Below, one piece after another: positions 17,587-26,110 of a stretch of 64,000 bases of DNA; positions within the stretch are counted from its first letter, which is position 1, and each line of letters opens with the position of its first letter. Source of the DNA: Olivibacter domesticus (lineage in GTDB: Bacteria; Bacteroidota; Bacteroidia; Sphingobacteriales; Sphingobacteriaceae); assembly GCF_900109575.1 (NCBI RefSeq), contig NZ_FOAF01000011.1, positions 124,001-188,000 on the forward strand. The letters run 5' to 3'. Position numbers and translations under genes: made by a program. The notes beneath the pieces are model-generated. The model was not told the DNA's origin and did no database searches. It was given only the letters and a program-made list of their open reading frames with translations.

Positions 17587-18213
17587 TTATTTCAATAGGT
17601 CATATACCAACAGAAACATTGCTATTTCAGCATATTTAGACAAATATTGCCGAATAAACCGAAGTGCATGCTGCATGTGTGTTTTAACGGTCAATTTCGA
17701 TATAGACATCTGCTCGGCAACTTGCTCATACTTCAGGCCTTCTTCTTTACAAAGCTGGTAAACCATTTTCTGTTGGGGGGGTAATTTGTCAATTGCTTCC
17801 GATAGAAAGCGCCTAGTCTCCTCTAATAAAATAAATTCTTCCGTACCATTATCAGCTTCATTCCAATGTTTAAGAAAAGTATTTGCTGTTTTTCTTTCCA
17901 ATTGTACCTTACGTAGCGATTTTAAGGTCTGGTTTCGGGTTAAGACAATCATATAAGCTTCAATATTTTCAATATGATCTAATTCTTTATGTTGCCATAT
18001 TTTTAAGAAAACCAAGTAAAGTACCTCTTCTGCCAATTCCCTTGATTTAATAATTTTAAATGCATAGGAAAAGACCTTTTGCCGATAGCGATCGAACAAT
18101 ATACGAAAAGCACGTTCACTCCCCTGCATAATTTCCTGAAGCAAGTATTTCTCTTCGTATACACCCTTTGGTTTTGTTGCATATGGCAAAATGTAAGAAC
18201 ACTTTTCAGACAT
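17587..18213 (-). CDS. ECF RNA polymerase sigma factor (Bacteroidota PUL type)
   Basis: ECF sigma factor of 208 residues that controls the SusC/SusD/GH106/GH78 unit downstream. Region 2 spans about 25-95 (AFRILFDRYRQKVFSYAFKI, then SRELAEEVLYLVFLKIWQHK). Region 4 spans about 135-190 (LPPQQKMVYQLCKEEGLKYE and the helix-turn-helix QVAEQMSISKLTVKTHMQHA). The C-terminal tail (IAMFLLVYDLLK) is strongly hydrophobic, a feature also of the 3149-3715 sigma factor, and might contact the membrane or FecR. The upstream promoter carries the shared CAGGA direct repeat (18252-18296), and a strong terminator (18379-18415) insulates it from the preceding GH78 gene. Confidence 0.94.
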   Translation of the reverse strand: MSEKCSYILPYATKPKGVYEEKYLLQEIMQGSERAFRILFDRYRQKVFSYAFKIIKSRELAEEVLYLVFLKIWQHKELDHIENIEAYMIVLTRNQTLKSLRKVQLERKTANTFLKHWNEADNGTEEFILLEETRRFLSEAIDKLPPQQKMVYQLCKEEGLKYEQVAEQMSISKLTVKTHMQHALRFIRQYLSKYAEIAMFLLVYDLLK

Positions 18214-18251
18214 CTTAGGTTTGAATTAAATTGGTTGCAAAAGGCAGAAAC

Positions 18252-18296
18252 CAAATTAACTAATTAAATATCGCTCTCGCATCCTGTTCTGTCCTG
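18252..18296 (-). promoter_or_regulatory. Promoter with CAGGA-type direct-repeat operator (site 2)
   Basis: Minus strand: CAGGACAGAACAGG (18296-18283), then 24 bp to TTAATTTG (18259-18252), one base off TAnnTTTG. The sigma gene starts 39 bp further. The operator differs from site 1 by one base. Confidence 0.6.
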
Positions 18297-18378
18297 ATCT
18301 TGTTACAAAGCAATTCTCAATTCCATTTAGCAATGGCTATTCAATATTCATGCTTTTTAAGTGGAAAAACCTTGTTTA

Positions 18379-18415
18379 AAATTAAAAGGAACCATGTGGT
18401 GGTTCCTTTTAATTT
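18379..18415 (-). terminator. Strong intrinsic terminator after GH78 gene
   Basis: A perfect 16-bp stem (18379-18394 with 18400-18415; G/C core AAGGAACCA) has a 5-nt loop and T-rich arms. It lies 20 bp after the GH78 stop and just before the sigma promoter, and so separates two transcription units. Confidence 0.8.
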
Positions 18416-18435
18416 CATTTTCTATAAAACGATGC

Positions 18436-21090
18436 TTATTCCCATTCGATGACATGTGTGCCTGCAACTATTTCTTTCGGTGTTTGAGAAGGTAACAGCA
18501 ACGTTGCCGTGCTATTGGCAGGAATCGTAAGGTTTAACACAACCTTTTTTCCTTTTCTCTTCCAGGCTGTTTTAATCTCGCCGTATGGACCAATATGTGA
18601 AGCTTCAAAGCTATCTAAGCCTGGCACAAAATGAGGTTCAATCAATACATTTTTAAATCCAGGTTTTTCTGGATCCGGCTTTATGCCTCCCAAGCCCTTG
18701 TAAAGCCAGGCACCTATCTCGCCAAACATGATATGATTCATAGAAATATCGCTTGCCGATTCTATATTCCAATTCTCATATAAAGTAGTGGCGCCATTTT
18801 TTATCCACCAGCCCCAAGATGGGTAATCTTCTTGCGCGGCAATTTTATATGCCATGTCTGCATAACCATTTTCGCTTAAGGCGTTTAATATAGACTTGGT
18901 ACCCAAAAGCCCCACATCTAAATGAAAATTATCGGTGCTTACCCTGTCGGCTAAATTTTTCGCAACTTTTCCAATCAGTTCATTTGGTACAACACCCCAG
19001 AACAAAGGCATGCTTAATTCGGTCTGCAAGCCCGTTCCATATATACCGGTTTCTTTATTTAAATATTTTTGATTAATAGCATTTTTAATCTTGCTTGCCA
19101 GCGCAGTATACTTATCATAATCTTGCTGATTGCCAAACAATTTAGCAGTTTTACTTAAAATTTGTACGTCGGCGTAATAATAAATAGAAGAGGTAAGCTC
19201 CACCGGTGATTTGGATTTAACAGGCACCCAATCACCCAAACCCCATGTTGTTAGTCCGCTTGGATAAAGCGCATCAATATGATTGACATATTTTTTTATA
19301 GACGCATAAGAATCTAGTAGCAAGGTACTATCGCCATAAAACAAGTACACATTCCAAGGAATCAAGGCAATAGTACTCGTCCAATCCGGACCATTACCCC
19401 ACTCATAACCCCAACCTCCGGTTGGTATAATAGAAGGCAAAACGCCATTAGGCTGCTGCTCATCCCGATGATCAGCAAGCCACTTTTCGTAGATGGTGAT
19501 ACCATCAAAACTATATAAGCCGGTTTCTATGGCAATGTGCGCATCACCCGTCCATCCATTTTTTTCCCGCTGCGGACAGTCAGTAGGGTAACCAAAAAGG
19601 TTGGATAGGTAAGAACTGTTTGTTGCTTCCCAAATTTTATTTATGAGCGGATTGGAAGCCTGTATCTTACCGATTACCGGAACATCGCTGTGCATAAAAT
19701 AGCCTATCAGACTTTCCTGTTTTAACGTTACAGGCTCACTGCTTGTGACCTCTACATATTGAAAACCTTTGTAGTTAAATTTAGGCATAAAGGTATTTTC
19801 ACCTTTCCCATTTAATATGAGTATATCCGTTTGAAATGGATCTTTATCATCGGTTGGGCGATAATGTTGATCTATATTGGAAATATCAACATGACCGTTA
19901 TCATAGAGACGTTCGCCATGTTTTAGGCGTACAACCGTTCCTTCTTTTCCCTTCACCTTCAACTCACTTACACCAGCGATATTTCTACCTAAGTCAAAGA
20001 CATAAGTAGTATCATTTAGTTTCTGCATACTCTTTGCCTCTATCCTTTTCACATTTCTTATCGGGTGCATTACCTGTGAAACAATATGCTGAGAGGGCGC
20101 GGCACGAAGGACGACATCTTTCCACTTGCTACCATCGAACCCGGGCGTATCCCATCCTGGTTGCTCTAATCGCGCGTCGTAATGCTCGGCCGTATAAATA
20201 CTATTAAAGATGATCGGACTTAGATTTGTTTTCCAACTTTTGTCTGTTATGATAGTCTCCGTTGTTCCATCTTCATAAGTAATCTTGAGGTCTAAACAGA
20301 AGGTAGGTCTTGCCCGCCAAGGAGCCTTATCAAAAAACCAAACAGCGGTGGACTGATGGTTATACCAACCATTTCCTAATAACACGCCTATTGCATTATC
20401 ACCTTGCTGCAATTGTTCGGTCACATCATAACTTACATAGAGATTTCTCCTATCAAAACGTGTATATGCTGGATCAAGTCGATGATTACCGACCTTTTTC
20501 CCATTTAAATATAATTCATACAATCCGCCAACCGCAATATAGGCGCGTGCTGTTTTTATTTTTTTTGAGGGATTAAACTGCTTTCGGAAGTAAGCCGCAG
20601 GCTTAACTTCAACACCGCTATCATCTGATATCCAAGCCCCCTGCCAGTTTTCCTGGTTCATCATGCCCATCTCAAAAGAAGCTACATCTCCCTTAACAAT
20701 TTTACCCGATTGATCCCAAAGATCAACCCGCCAATAATATTTCTTAAAAGGTTTTAGCTCGCCGCCAGCATACTTTACCAAATTGGCATCTGAGGCAACT
20801 TTTCCAGTACTCCACTGTTGTCCTTCGTCTTTTAAAACACTTAAGGAATCTTCTCCCACATACACTTGATAGGCTGTTTGAAAAACGCCTTCACGACTAT
20901 CATTCCATAACCAACTTAACCGTGGATGTTGAACATCAATGCCAATAGGATTTATTATATGCTCAACTTTTTGAACAACGATGTTCCCTTTCGTTTGAGA
21001 CGATGAAATCTTGGCTTGAAAAATAAAAAAGGTACAAAGAACAATTAACTTAATGGAAAGCTTTAGCATATTGATAGGTTTTTCTTGCAT
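18436..21090 (-). CDS. GH78 alpha-L-rhamnosidase
   Basis: Inverting alpha-L-rhamnosidase, predicted secreted or periplasmic. It has 884 residues with a signal segment (LIVLCTFFIFQAKISSSQ, about 14-32). The domains are a fibronectin-like N-terminus (about 40-145), a Bac_rhamnosid_N beta-sandwich with lectin-like fold (about 155-330: ARAYIAVGGLYELYLNGKKV), a concanavalin-like Bac_rhamnosid segment, the (alpha/alpha)6 catalytic barrel with the canonical motif PTDCPQREKNGWTGD (about 500-515) whose Asp and Glu are catalytic in the family, then TTLYENWNIES and a C-terminal beta domain. It is the most canonical GH78 of this window. It is read from a promoter at 21401-21444 through a repeat-element leader and ends at a strong terminator, so it appears monocistronic. 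A second ATG at 21069 would also leave a full signal peptide. Confidence 0.93.
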   Translation of the reverse strand: MQEKPINMLKLSIKLIVLCTFFIFQAKISSSQTKGNIVVQKVEHIINPIGIDVQHPRLSWLWNDSREGVFQTAYQVYVGEDSLSVLKDEGQQWSTGKVASDANLVKYAGGELKPFKKYYWRVDLWDQSGKIVKGDVASFEMGMMNQENWQGAWISDDSGVEVKPAAYFRKQFNPSKKIKTARAYIAVGGLYELYLNGKKVGNHRLDPAYTRFDRRNLYVSYDVTEQLQQGDNAIGVLLGNGWYNHQSTAVWFFDKAPWRARPTFCLDLKITYEDGTTETIITDKSWKTNLSPIIFNSIYTAEHYDARLEQPGWDTPGFDGSKWKDVVLRAAPSQHIVSQVMHPIRNVKRIEAKSMQKLNDTTYVFDLGRNIAGVSELKVKGKEGTVVRLKHGERLYDNGHVDISNIDQHYRPTDDKDPFQTDILILNGKGENTFMPKFNYKGFQYVEVTSSEPVTLKQESLIGYFMHSDVPVIGKIQASNPLINKIWEATNSSYLSNLFGYPTDCPQREKNGWTGDAHIAIETGLYSFDGITIYEKWLADHRDEQQPNGVLPSIIPTGGWGYEWGNGPDWTSTIALIPWNVYLFYGDSTLLLDSYASIKKYVNHIDALYPSGLTTWGLGDWVPVKSKSPVELTSSIYYYADVQILSKTAKLFGNQQDYDKYTALASKIKNAINQKYLNKETGIYGTGLQTELSMPLFWGVVPNELIGKVAKNLADRVSTDNFHLDVGLLGTKSILNALSENGYADMAYKIAAQEDYPSWGWWIKNGATTLYENWNIESASDISMNHIMFGEIGAWLYKGLGGIKPDPEKPGFKNVLIEPHFVPGLDSFEASHIGPYGEIKTAWKRKGKKVVLNLTIPANSTATLLLPSQTPKEIVAGTHVIEWE

Positions 21091-21143
21091 TATATTTATG
21101 AGAATCGGCTATTATACCTACACCTCTTTTAATTCAATTCCGT

Positions 21144-21378
21144 GTTACTTTTTCCCGCAAAAAGTAACCAAAACTTAGCGTAGCGATCTCATGAATTCCT
21201 TTGAAAGCTAACACTTATTCATAAACTCTGGCTTAAAATCTTCTGACAAAGCCTCTGCCGTTACTTAGATAGTGCTACCAGAATATTTTGAGGCCAATTT
21301 TAAGCTACCAAACAGTTTTTCCTTCGACCCTATACATCCTTTGAAGCAGATGCTTTGGGTAATTTATCTGATAGCCAT
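21144..21378 (-). repeat. Hairpin-headed leader repeat, copy R1
   Basis: It begins (plus strand) with a perfect 10-bp hairpin GTTACTTTTT-cccgc-AAAAAGTAAC at 21144-21168. The family body follows: TCTGGCTTAAAATCTTCT, TTACTTAGATAGTGCTACC, TATTTTGAGGCCAATTTT, and an end ATAGCC shared with copy R3. The hairpin lies 54 bp upstream of the GH78 ATG. The promoter-like site 21401-21444 lies on the far side, so R1 would be transcribed as a 5' leader. Confidence 0.75.
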
Positions 21379-21400
21379 ATTACATTTTACCAAAGCTATT

Positions 21401-21444
21401 AAATTATACGTTCTTTTTAAGTGTGACCGTCCTGCACTATCCTG
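21401..21444 (-). promoter_or_regulatory. CAGGA-type direct-repeat operator and -7-like box (site 3)
   Basis: Minus strand: CAGGATAGTGCAGG (21444-21431), then 23 bp to TATAATTT (21408-21401). It lies just after the stop of the preceding Gfo/Idh gene and 340 bp upstream of the GH78 start, with repeat R1 in between. Confidence 0.55.
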
Positions 21445-21468
21445 CGTCAACATCAAAACTGGTATTTA

Positions 21469-22539
21469 TTATAAACTAACAATCTTACCTGTTCGCACGG
21501 ACTCATCGCATGCTATTGCGATGCGCAGACTATTTACGGCATCTAAATTTGGTTTTGTTAAATCAAGATCTTCCAATATTGCTCTCAGAAAAAATTGCTG
21601 CTCACGGTTACATAATTCCTGATGATCGGGCTCATCCTGGAGATCTATCCAGGTATCTTCCTTTACGAACTGCCCCTCTTGATCAATATCTGCTAAATGT
21701 ACTCGCAAAGACTCTGTCTTCGTATGCGAGGCTACCGAATCCGATTTGCCCTCCTTACTCGCCTCTTTTGCCACAATCGATACGGAGCCTTTCGGCCCTA
21801 TAACGTCCTTTACAAAAAAGGCCGTTTGGCTAATCATCGGACCCCAACCTGCTTCATACCAACCGACTGAACCATCTTCAAAACGAATTTGCAGCTGTCC
21901 GTAATTGTAATTATCAACGGGAATTTCATCTGTTAATCGAGCGCCGATGGCACTTACCTGTATAGGTTTGGCAGCCGTCATTTGGCACATTACATCGATG
22001 TAATGCACGCCACAATCCACAATTGGACTTAAACTTTTCATGAGGTTACGGTGCACATTCCACATATTGCCATGACTTTGCTGGTTTAGATTCATACGCA
22101 TCACCAATGGCTTACCCATCGTCTGCCCCAATTGGATGAACCGTTCCCATGAAGGGTGATAGCGTAAGATATAGCCCACCACTAATTTCTTCCCAGCTGT
22201 TTTGGCGGCATCAACAACCCTTTCTGCCCCAAGCACGGTATCGGCTAAAGGCTTTTCTACAAAAACATGACAGCCTGCCTCGAAAGCTGTAACAGCAAAA
22301 CTTTCATGTGTATCTGGATAAGTTGAGATACAAACCGCATCCGGTTTTGTCGTTGTTAATGCCTCTTCATAACTATTATATAGCTGATATCCCCCGCCTA
22401 ACTGTTGGTTCAGTATTTCCTTACTTTTTCCTGTTGATACCAAACCACAAATCTCAAAACCTTCTAGCATATGATAGGCCATCGCATGCGAAGCGCCCAT
22501 ATTACCACATCCTACCACCAGTACACGTAATTTCTTCAT
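21469..22539 (-). CDS. Gfo/Idh/MocA-family NAD(P)-dependent oxidoreductase (cytoplasmic)
   Basis: Predicted sugar or sugar-acid dehydrogenase; the exact substrate cannot be told. The Rossmann domain opens at the chosen ATG with MKKLRVLVVGCGNMGASHAM (glycine-rich GxGxMG). The family motif FVEKPLADT contains the conserved EKP Lys, and a C-terminal alpha/beta domain has VDCGVHYIDVM (candidate catalytic His). About 356 residues. A longer frame to 22581 would need a TTG start and adds a lysine-rich tail of 14 residues with no function, so the ATG at 22539 is preferred. No signal peptide, unlike the Tat-type relative at 26111-27421. It sits between an unknown gene and a GH78 gene, with repeat R2 upstream. 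Confidence 0.88.
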   Translation of the reverse strand: MKKLRVLVVGCGNMGASHAMAYHMLEGFEICGLVSTGKSKEILNQQLGGGYQLYNSYEEALTTTKPDAVCISTYPDTHESFAVTAFEAGCHVFVEKPLADTVLGAERVVDAAKTAGKKLVVGYILRYHPSWERFIQLGQTMGKPLVMRMNLNQQSHGNMWNVHRNLMKSLSPIVDCGVHYIDVMCQMTAAKPIQVSAIGARLTDEIPVDNYNYGQLQIRFEDGSVGWYEAGWGPMISQTAFFVKDVIGPKGSVSIVAKEASKEGKSDSVASHTKTESLRVHLADIDQEGQFVKEDTWIDLQDEPDHQELCNREQQFFLRAILEDLDLTKPNLDAVNSLRIAIACDESVRTGKIVSL

Positions 22540-22602
22540 TTTTTTTATTTTTTTAATATGATTATCTGGTTTAATACCCAAAGATTTTATTTTTAATTTC
22601 TT

Positions 22603-22732
22603 GTCACTTTTTCCCGCAAAAAGTGACCAAAAACTCCCGACTGGAAATCTCCTTTGAAAGATTCTGCTACTTTTTAGCCTTTACTATCCGGATATTTCAA
22701 GGTCGGATTTATCGCTAACGAACAGCTTCTAC
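22603..22732 (-). repeat. Hairpin-headed leader repeat, copy R2
   Basis: The hairpin GTCACTTTTT-cccgc-AAAAAGTGAC (22603-22627) is the R1 stem with a compensatory T-to-C/A-to-G change. The body GAAATCTCCTTTGAAAG, CTACTTTTTAGCC, ACTATCCGGATATTTCAAGG and GCTAACGAACAGCTTCTAC aligns to the other copies. It lies 64 bp upstream of the Gfo/Idh ATG. Confidence 0.75.
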
Positions 22733-22808
22733 CTAGCAATAATGTTTTAGACAGAATTCCCGATACTCATTTTTTTAAAGGTAAAATTAACTAAATAAGT
22801 ATCGGTTA

Positions 22809-23606
22809 TTAATCATCTTCCCATGTAACTTCTTCCCAGTTATTCAATTCATCTATTTCTTTCATCTTATCAGTTGTACTACCGTTATATTTAACCAGCT
22901 GACCATCTTTCACATAACTGGCTTCCAAAATCTCACCAGCATAATATTTCCGGTCGTTTGACAAAAATTCTGCTGGGGAATATCCCATATCTTCCTTATA
23001 TCCTTCTTGCAAGTACATCTGGATGATCAATATAATCAATAACACTTTGCCTTCCATATCAGGCAAATGCATCGTCATCTTCTTGGCATTACTGATCTGA
23101 TCTCCTTGTTTCAATGGAAGTATCAGTTTAGCCGAAAGGTGTGTATCCAGTTTATTGTTATCTGCATCTACCTCACAACAGGCAAATTGCAACACCAGCT
23201 TAGAGGCGCGCGCAGGAACAACCACATCTTTAGCTTTTACTGCTGGAAGATGAATGCATACCGTTTGATCTTCAGGAGAAATAGCTATAACAGGCTGAAA
23301 ATGAATTATACTATCCCAAAGGGTATAAGGATTTAATCTAAAGCCTTTTAATAAGCCAATATTGCCCTGATGAAGTTTACGTATTCCTAAAAATTCAGGA
23401 GCTCCGCTATGCATCACTTTAATAATCAGTTTACTTAAACGCTGGTACTGATTACGGCTAGCACTACGTTTCAATAGTTTTTTGAAGACAGCATAAATGA
23501 TAGATGCTAGACGATTCGCTGTTTTGAAATCTTCAATCGATTTTTTACTGTTTTCGCTTAGGTTATAGTTTAGGTCGTTTTTATTGCCGTTTCTTTTTAC
23601 TATCAT
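22809..23606 (-). CDS. Hypothetical protein, 265 aa
   Basis: Not recognised. The protein has a basic N-terminus (MIVKRNGNKNDLNYNLSENS), a helical, lysine/arginine-rich segment (about 25-70, with KKLLKRSASRNQYQRLSKLI), and a beta-rich middle part (about 85-200) with alternating hydrophobic stretches and the segment LVLQFACCEVDADNNK. The C-terminus is very acidic (DELNNWEEVTWEDD). No signal peptide and no clear membrane helix, although LLIILIIQMYLQ (about 188-199) is hydrophobic. It lies between a toxin-antitoxin pair and a Gfo/Idh gene. A 10-bp tandem repeat precedes it (23715-23764). Its codon use and length support a real gene, but nothing ties it to glycan use. Confidence 0.7.
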   Translation of the reverse strand: MIVKRNGNKNDLNYNLSENSKKSIEDFKTANRLASIIYAVFKKLLKRSASRNQYQRLSKLIIKVMHSGAPEFLGIRKLHQGNIGLLKGFRLNPYTLWDSIIHFQPVIAISPEDQTVCIHLPAVKAKDVVVPARASKLVLQFACCEVDADNNKLDTHLSAKLILPLKQGDQISNAKKMTMHLPDMEGKVLLIILIIQMYLQEGYKEDMGYSPAEFLSNDRKYYAGEILEASYVKDGQLVKYNGSTTDKMKEIDELNNWEEVTWEDD

Positions 23607-23714
23607 ATAAAAAATTCGTAAATTGCTAGACCTTATTTACCCTTAGCTTGTTAAGCAATTAATAAGATTAAAGTTAAATTTTTAAAGCTTCTTATCCAAA
23701 CCATTCCCTCTTAA

Positions 23715-23764
23715 AAGTCTCTTCAAGTCCGTTCAAGTCCCTTTAAGTCCGCTAAAGTCTGTTC
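23715..23764. repeat. Five-unit 10-bp tandem repeat
   Basis: Five consecutive 10-bp units with consensus AAGTCcnTTC (plus strand) fill 23715-23764. The first six bases are AAGTCT or AAGTCC in every unit and the last four vary (CTTC, GTTC, CTTT, GCTA, GTTC). The array lies 109 bp upstream of the start of the 265-aa unknown gene, on its promoter side. The rest of the 358-bp gap (23607-23964) shows no gene or clear signal. Confidence 0.85.
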
Positions 23765-23964
23765 AATATAGTTCTCTCATCCTACCATCCTATACTTATT
23801 CCAGTGTAGCTACTCTCTATACAGCCTACAGATAATCTCTATAAATAGGCAAAGAGTGCCTTTTATTATAAGCGGATGAAAGAAGGATCTACAGTGGATA
23901 GGCAGGGGATTAGACCAAGCTATGAACGATTAGGGAAGAAATCTTATAGTATAGTCCACAAGTT

Positions 23965-24366
23965 CTATCTCTTGATCAAAGAGACATAATCCTTGTATAA
24001 TTCAAATTTTTCGTCTGCAGATAGAAGTATCAGGCCGTTCTTTTTTGCAGTAGCAATAATTAATCGGTCAAATGGATCACGATGTCCATCGTGCAGGGGA
24101 ACACCAACGTAAGCTGCAATAACATCATGGTTTATCGGGATGAAATTGAAGCCATCATCCTTAGCTGTGGTTATAATATCCTGTATATCGACATCAAAAT
24201 CAGCCAGTTTACCTACTGTTTGTTTGATCACAATCTCATAGAGACTAACATCAGAGACATATATCGTATTGTTCTGGTCGGTAACTAGCTTTGCTGCAGT
24301 TTTTCCAAGGTTAGGGTGGTTCAGTTGAAACCAAATCAATATCTGCGTATCGATTAATATTTCCAT
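23965..24366 (-). CDS. VapC-type PIN-domain toxin
   Basis: Predicted ribonuclease toxin of a type II toxin-antitoxin pair. It has 133 residues, the usual PIN-domain size. Conserved acidic positions are D6 (EILIDTQILIWF), E44 (SDVSLYEIVIK), D98 (HDGHRDPFDRLIIATA) and D117 (ILLSADEKF), consistent with a metal-binding PIN active site. Its ATG overlaps the antitoxin stop in a TAATG junction, which indicates translational coupling. The pair has no functional link to the sugar genes around it and is probably an accessory insertion. Confidence 0.88.
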   Translation of the reverse strand: MEILIDTQILIWFQLNHPNLGKTAAKLVTDQNNTIYVSDVSLYEIVIKQTVGKLADFDVDIQDIITTAKDDGFNFIPINHDVIAAYVGVPLHDGHRDPFDRLIIATAKKNGLILLSADEKFELYKDYVSLIKR

Positions 24367-24599
24367 TACATATAATCCTTCAGATCATCGATGGGGTCGT
24401 TGAAATCACTAGGAATGTCAAAATGTTTACCTTTATTCTTTTGCAAACGTAAGAGCCCCCCAGGTCTTCTAGCCTTTTTTGCCGTTGCCTTTTCTTCATT
24501 AAGAAAAGTTATCACCACTTCGGCCCTTTTGATATTAGGGGCTGGTTCCAGGAGCCTCAGAACGCCATTTTCATATATTCCTTTAATTGCAGTATACAT
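24366..24599 (-). CDS. VapB-like antitoxin (DUF2281/AF2212-like)
   Basis: Small antitoxin of 77 residues. The N-terminus MYTAIKGIYENGVLRLLEPAP matches the AF2212-like fold in which a beta-hairpin dimerises. The middle is basic (KKARRPGGLLRLQKNK). The C-terminus DIPSDFNDPIDDLKDYM is the typical toxin-wrapping tail of PIN-domain partners. The frame is open further upstream to 24713, but that extension is unlike the family and the ATG at 24599 gives the normal length. It overlaps the toxin start by one base. Confidence 0.8.
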   Translation of the reverse strand: MYTAIKGIYENGVLRLLEPAPNIKRAEVVITFLNEEKATAKKARRPGGLLRLQKNKGKHFDIPSDFNDPIDDLKDYM

Positions 24600-24786
24600 A
24601 TCCAATGCCTTTCTACAAAAATAGCATTTATTTTTAACATCTTCGTCATAGGTATTCCATCCTCTGTAATCAGTCGATTCTCCGGAGGCTGCCTTTAACC
24701 CGAGAATAAACAAACTTGGAAAATGTTATCTCAAGCCTATTTGTTTACATATCCTTATAATCAGGAAAGTCAATAAACTCCTATAT

Positions 24787-25395
24787 TTATTCTTTCAGCT
24801 CTTCAATCTTTATATCTTTCCACCGTACTTTAATACCGCCGCCGCTATGAATTTGCAAGGCAATAAATCCTTCTCCAAGCCCTATCTTCTCATCATTCAA
24901 ATGAACCATTTGCTTTCCATTAAGCCAGCTTGTAACCTCATCTCCCTCTGCTTTGATGCGTAAATGATTCCACTCCCCTTGTTTTAAAACGGCCTCATCT
25001 GCTGGTTTTGGCTTTATTAGCCATTGTCTTCCATCAGGTCCAGACTCATAAATCCCACCGGTGTGATGATTTAGGGGAGCAACTTCAACCTGCCAACCTG
25101 TAATATCAACGCCATCAATACTTGATCGGATAAACACGCCACTATTACCATTTGCCTCTTGTTTAAAATCAAGGTCCAACACAAAGTTCTTATAAGGCTT
25201 TTTTGTACCAAGGTATCCATAGGCCTTGTCTGGACCGCTCTCACATACCAGCTCACCATTTTTTACGAACCATTTTTCCGTGCCGTAGATAGTCCACCCC
25301 GATAGATCCTTACCATTAAAAATAGGTTGCGACCTCTGTGCAAATGCTGTTGCTGAGAACAGTAAAAAAGAAAATACAATTACAAAAAATTTCAT
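24787..25395 (-). CDS. DUF1080 (3-keto-disaccharide hydrolase-like) secreted protein
   Basis: A 202-residue protein with a cleavable signal peptide ([20 protein letters not shown]). It is a single concanavalin-like beta-sandwich of the DUF1080 family: [60 protein letters not shown] and [18 protein letters not shown]. Family members have been linked to cleavage of 3-keto glycosides formed by Gfo/Idh-type dehydrogenases. Here the gene is the last of an operon with a second DUF1080 gene (ATGA overlap of 4 bp) and a Tat-exported Gfo/Idh protein, which supports that role. The substrate is unknown. Confidence 0.85.
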   Translation of the reverse strand: MKFFVIVFSFLLFSATAFAQRSQPIFNGKDLSGWTIYGTEKWFVKNGELVCESGPDKAYGYLGTKKPYKNFVLDLDFKQEANGNSGVFIRSSIDGVDITGWQVEVAPLNHHTGGIYESGPDGRQWLIKPKPADEAVLKQGEWNHLRIKAEGDEVTSWLNGKQMVHLNDEKIGLGEGFIALQIHSGGGIKVRWKDIKIEELKE

Positions 25396-26090
25396 GGCAA
25401 TTCAATTATTTTTAAGTTACGAAAATGAATTTCGGCACCCTCTGATTCCAAGCAGAGGTACCCTTTTTTTGCGGTCGATTGGCTTATTCCATTCACAAAT
25501 TTACCATTCACTGAAAGTTTAATCGTACCGTCTACACAAACCACTTCATAGGTGTTCCACTCTCCCTTTCCCTTGCATCTATTTTCAATGGATTTACTCC
25601 GATCACCCCTCGGGTTATCTGGCACCGTTGTTATCCCACCCACACCAAAAAGCTCCCCATGTACATAAGCAATGGGCGGTTTTACACCGTCACGTAGATT
25701 TTGATTAACCCAATCTAGTTCCAACATTTGTACTTCCACCCCTCCGGGCAGCCGACTATCAACATCAGGTTTCGCATCACTCCATACAAATACACCCGAA
25801 TTCCCGCCCGCTTCCATATGCTTCCACTCTACATGTAAAATAAAATTCTCATATAATTTTTCAGAACGCATCACACCAATGGGCTTTCCTTTGCAGATGA
25901 GCAAATCGTTATTTTTGTTCCAAGTATCCGGCTCGGTATTTACATTGATCCATTTAATGGGCTTCGCGTCCGTCTTTGCGTTAGTAGTTAGCTGATCCAG
26001 CTTCTGTTCATTCCCGAATTCAATCGGCGTTTGAGCGTAGGACAAATACCTAAACGTTAGAGCCACCAGGAATATTAGTGCAGTTCTCAT
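25392..26090 (-). CDS. DUF1080 (3-keto-disaccharide hydrolase-like) secreted protein
   Basis: A 232-residue protein with an N-terminal signal ([20 protein letters not shown]) and one DUF1080 beta-sandwich: [61 protein letters not shown] and [16 protein letters not shown]. It is distinct from the neighbouring 202-aa paralogue, so the pair may handle different steps or linkages. It lies 20 bp after the Tat-type Gfo/Idh gene and overlaps the next gene by 4 bp (ATGA). Confidence 0.85.
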   Translation of the reverse strand: MRTALIFLVALTFRYLSYAQTPIEFGNEQKLDQLTTNAKTDAKPIKWINVNTEPDTWNKNNDLLICKGKPIGVMRSEKLYENFILHVEWKHMEAGGNSGVFVWSDAKPDVDSRLPGGVEVQMLELDWVNQNLRDGVKPPIAYVHGELFGVGGITTVPDNPRGDRSKSIENRCKGKGEWNTYEVVCVDGTIKLSVNGKFVNGISQSTAKKGYLCLESEGAEIHFRNLKIIELP

Positions 26091-26110
26091 TTGATCGATT
26101 TTGGTTTATG

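Noticed and set aside
22540-22581. N-terminal extension of the cytoplasmic Gfo/Idh gene to a TTG start
   Set aside because: The ATG at 22539 opens directly on the Rossmann motif; the extension is a lysine-rich tail without function.
23715-23764. Tandem repeats as a CRISPR array
   Set aside because: Units are 10 bp with 4-bp variable parts; no repeat-spacer architecture and no cas genes anywhere in the window.
24600-24713. N-terminal extension of the antitoxin gene
   Set aside because: The 38 added residues do not resemble the antitoxin family, and the ATG at 24599 gives the usual size.
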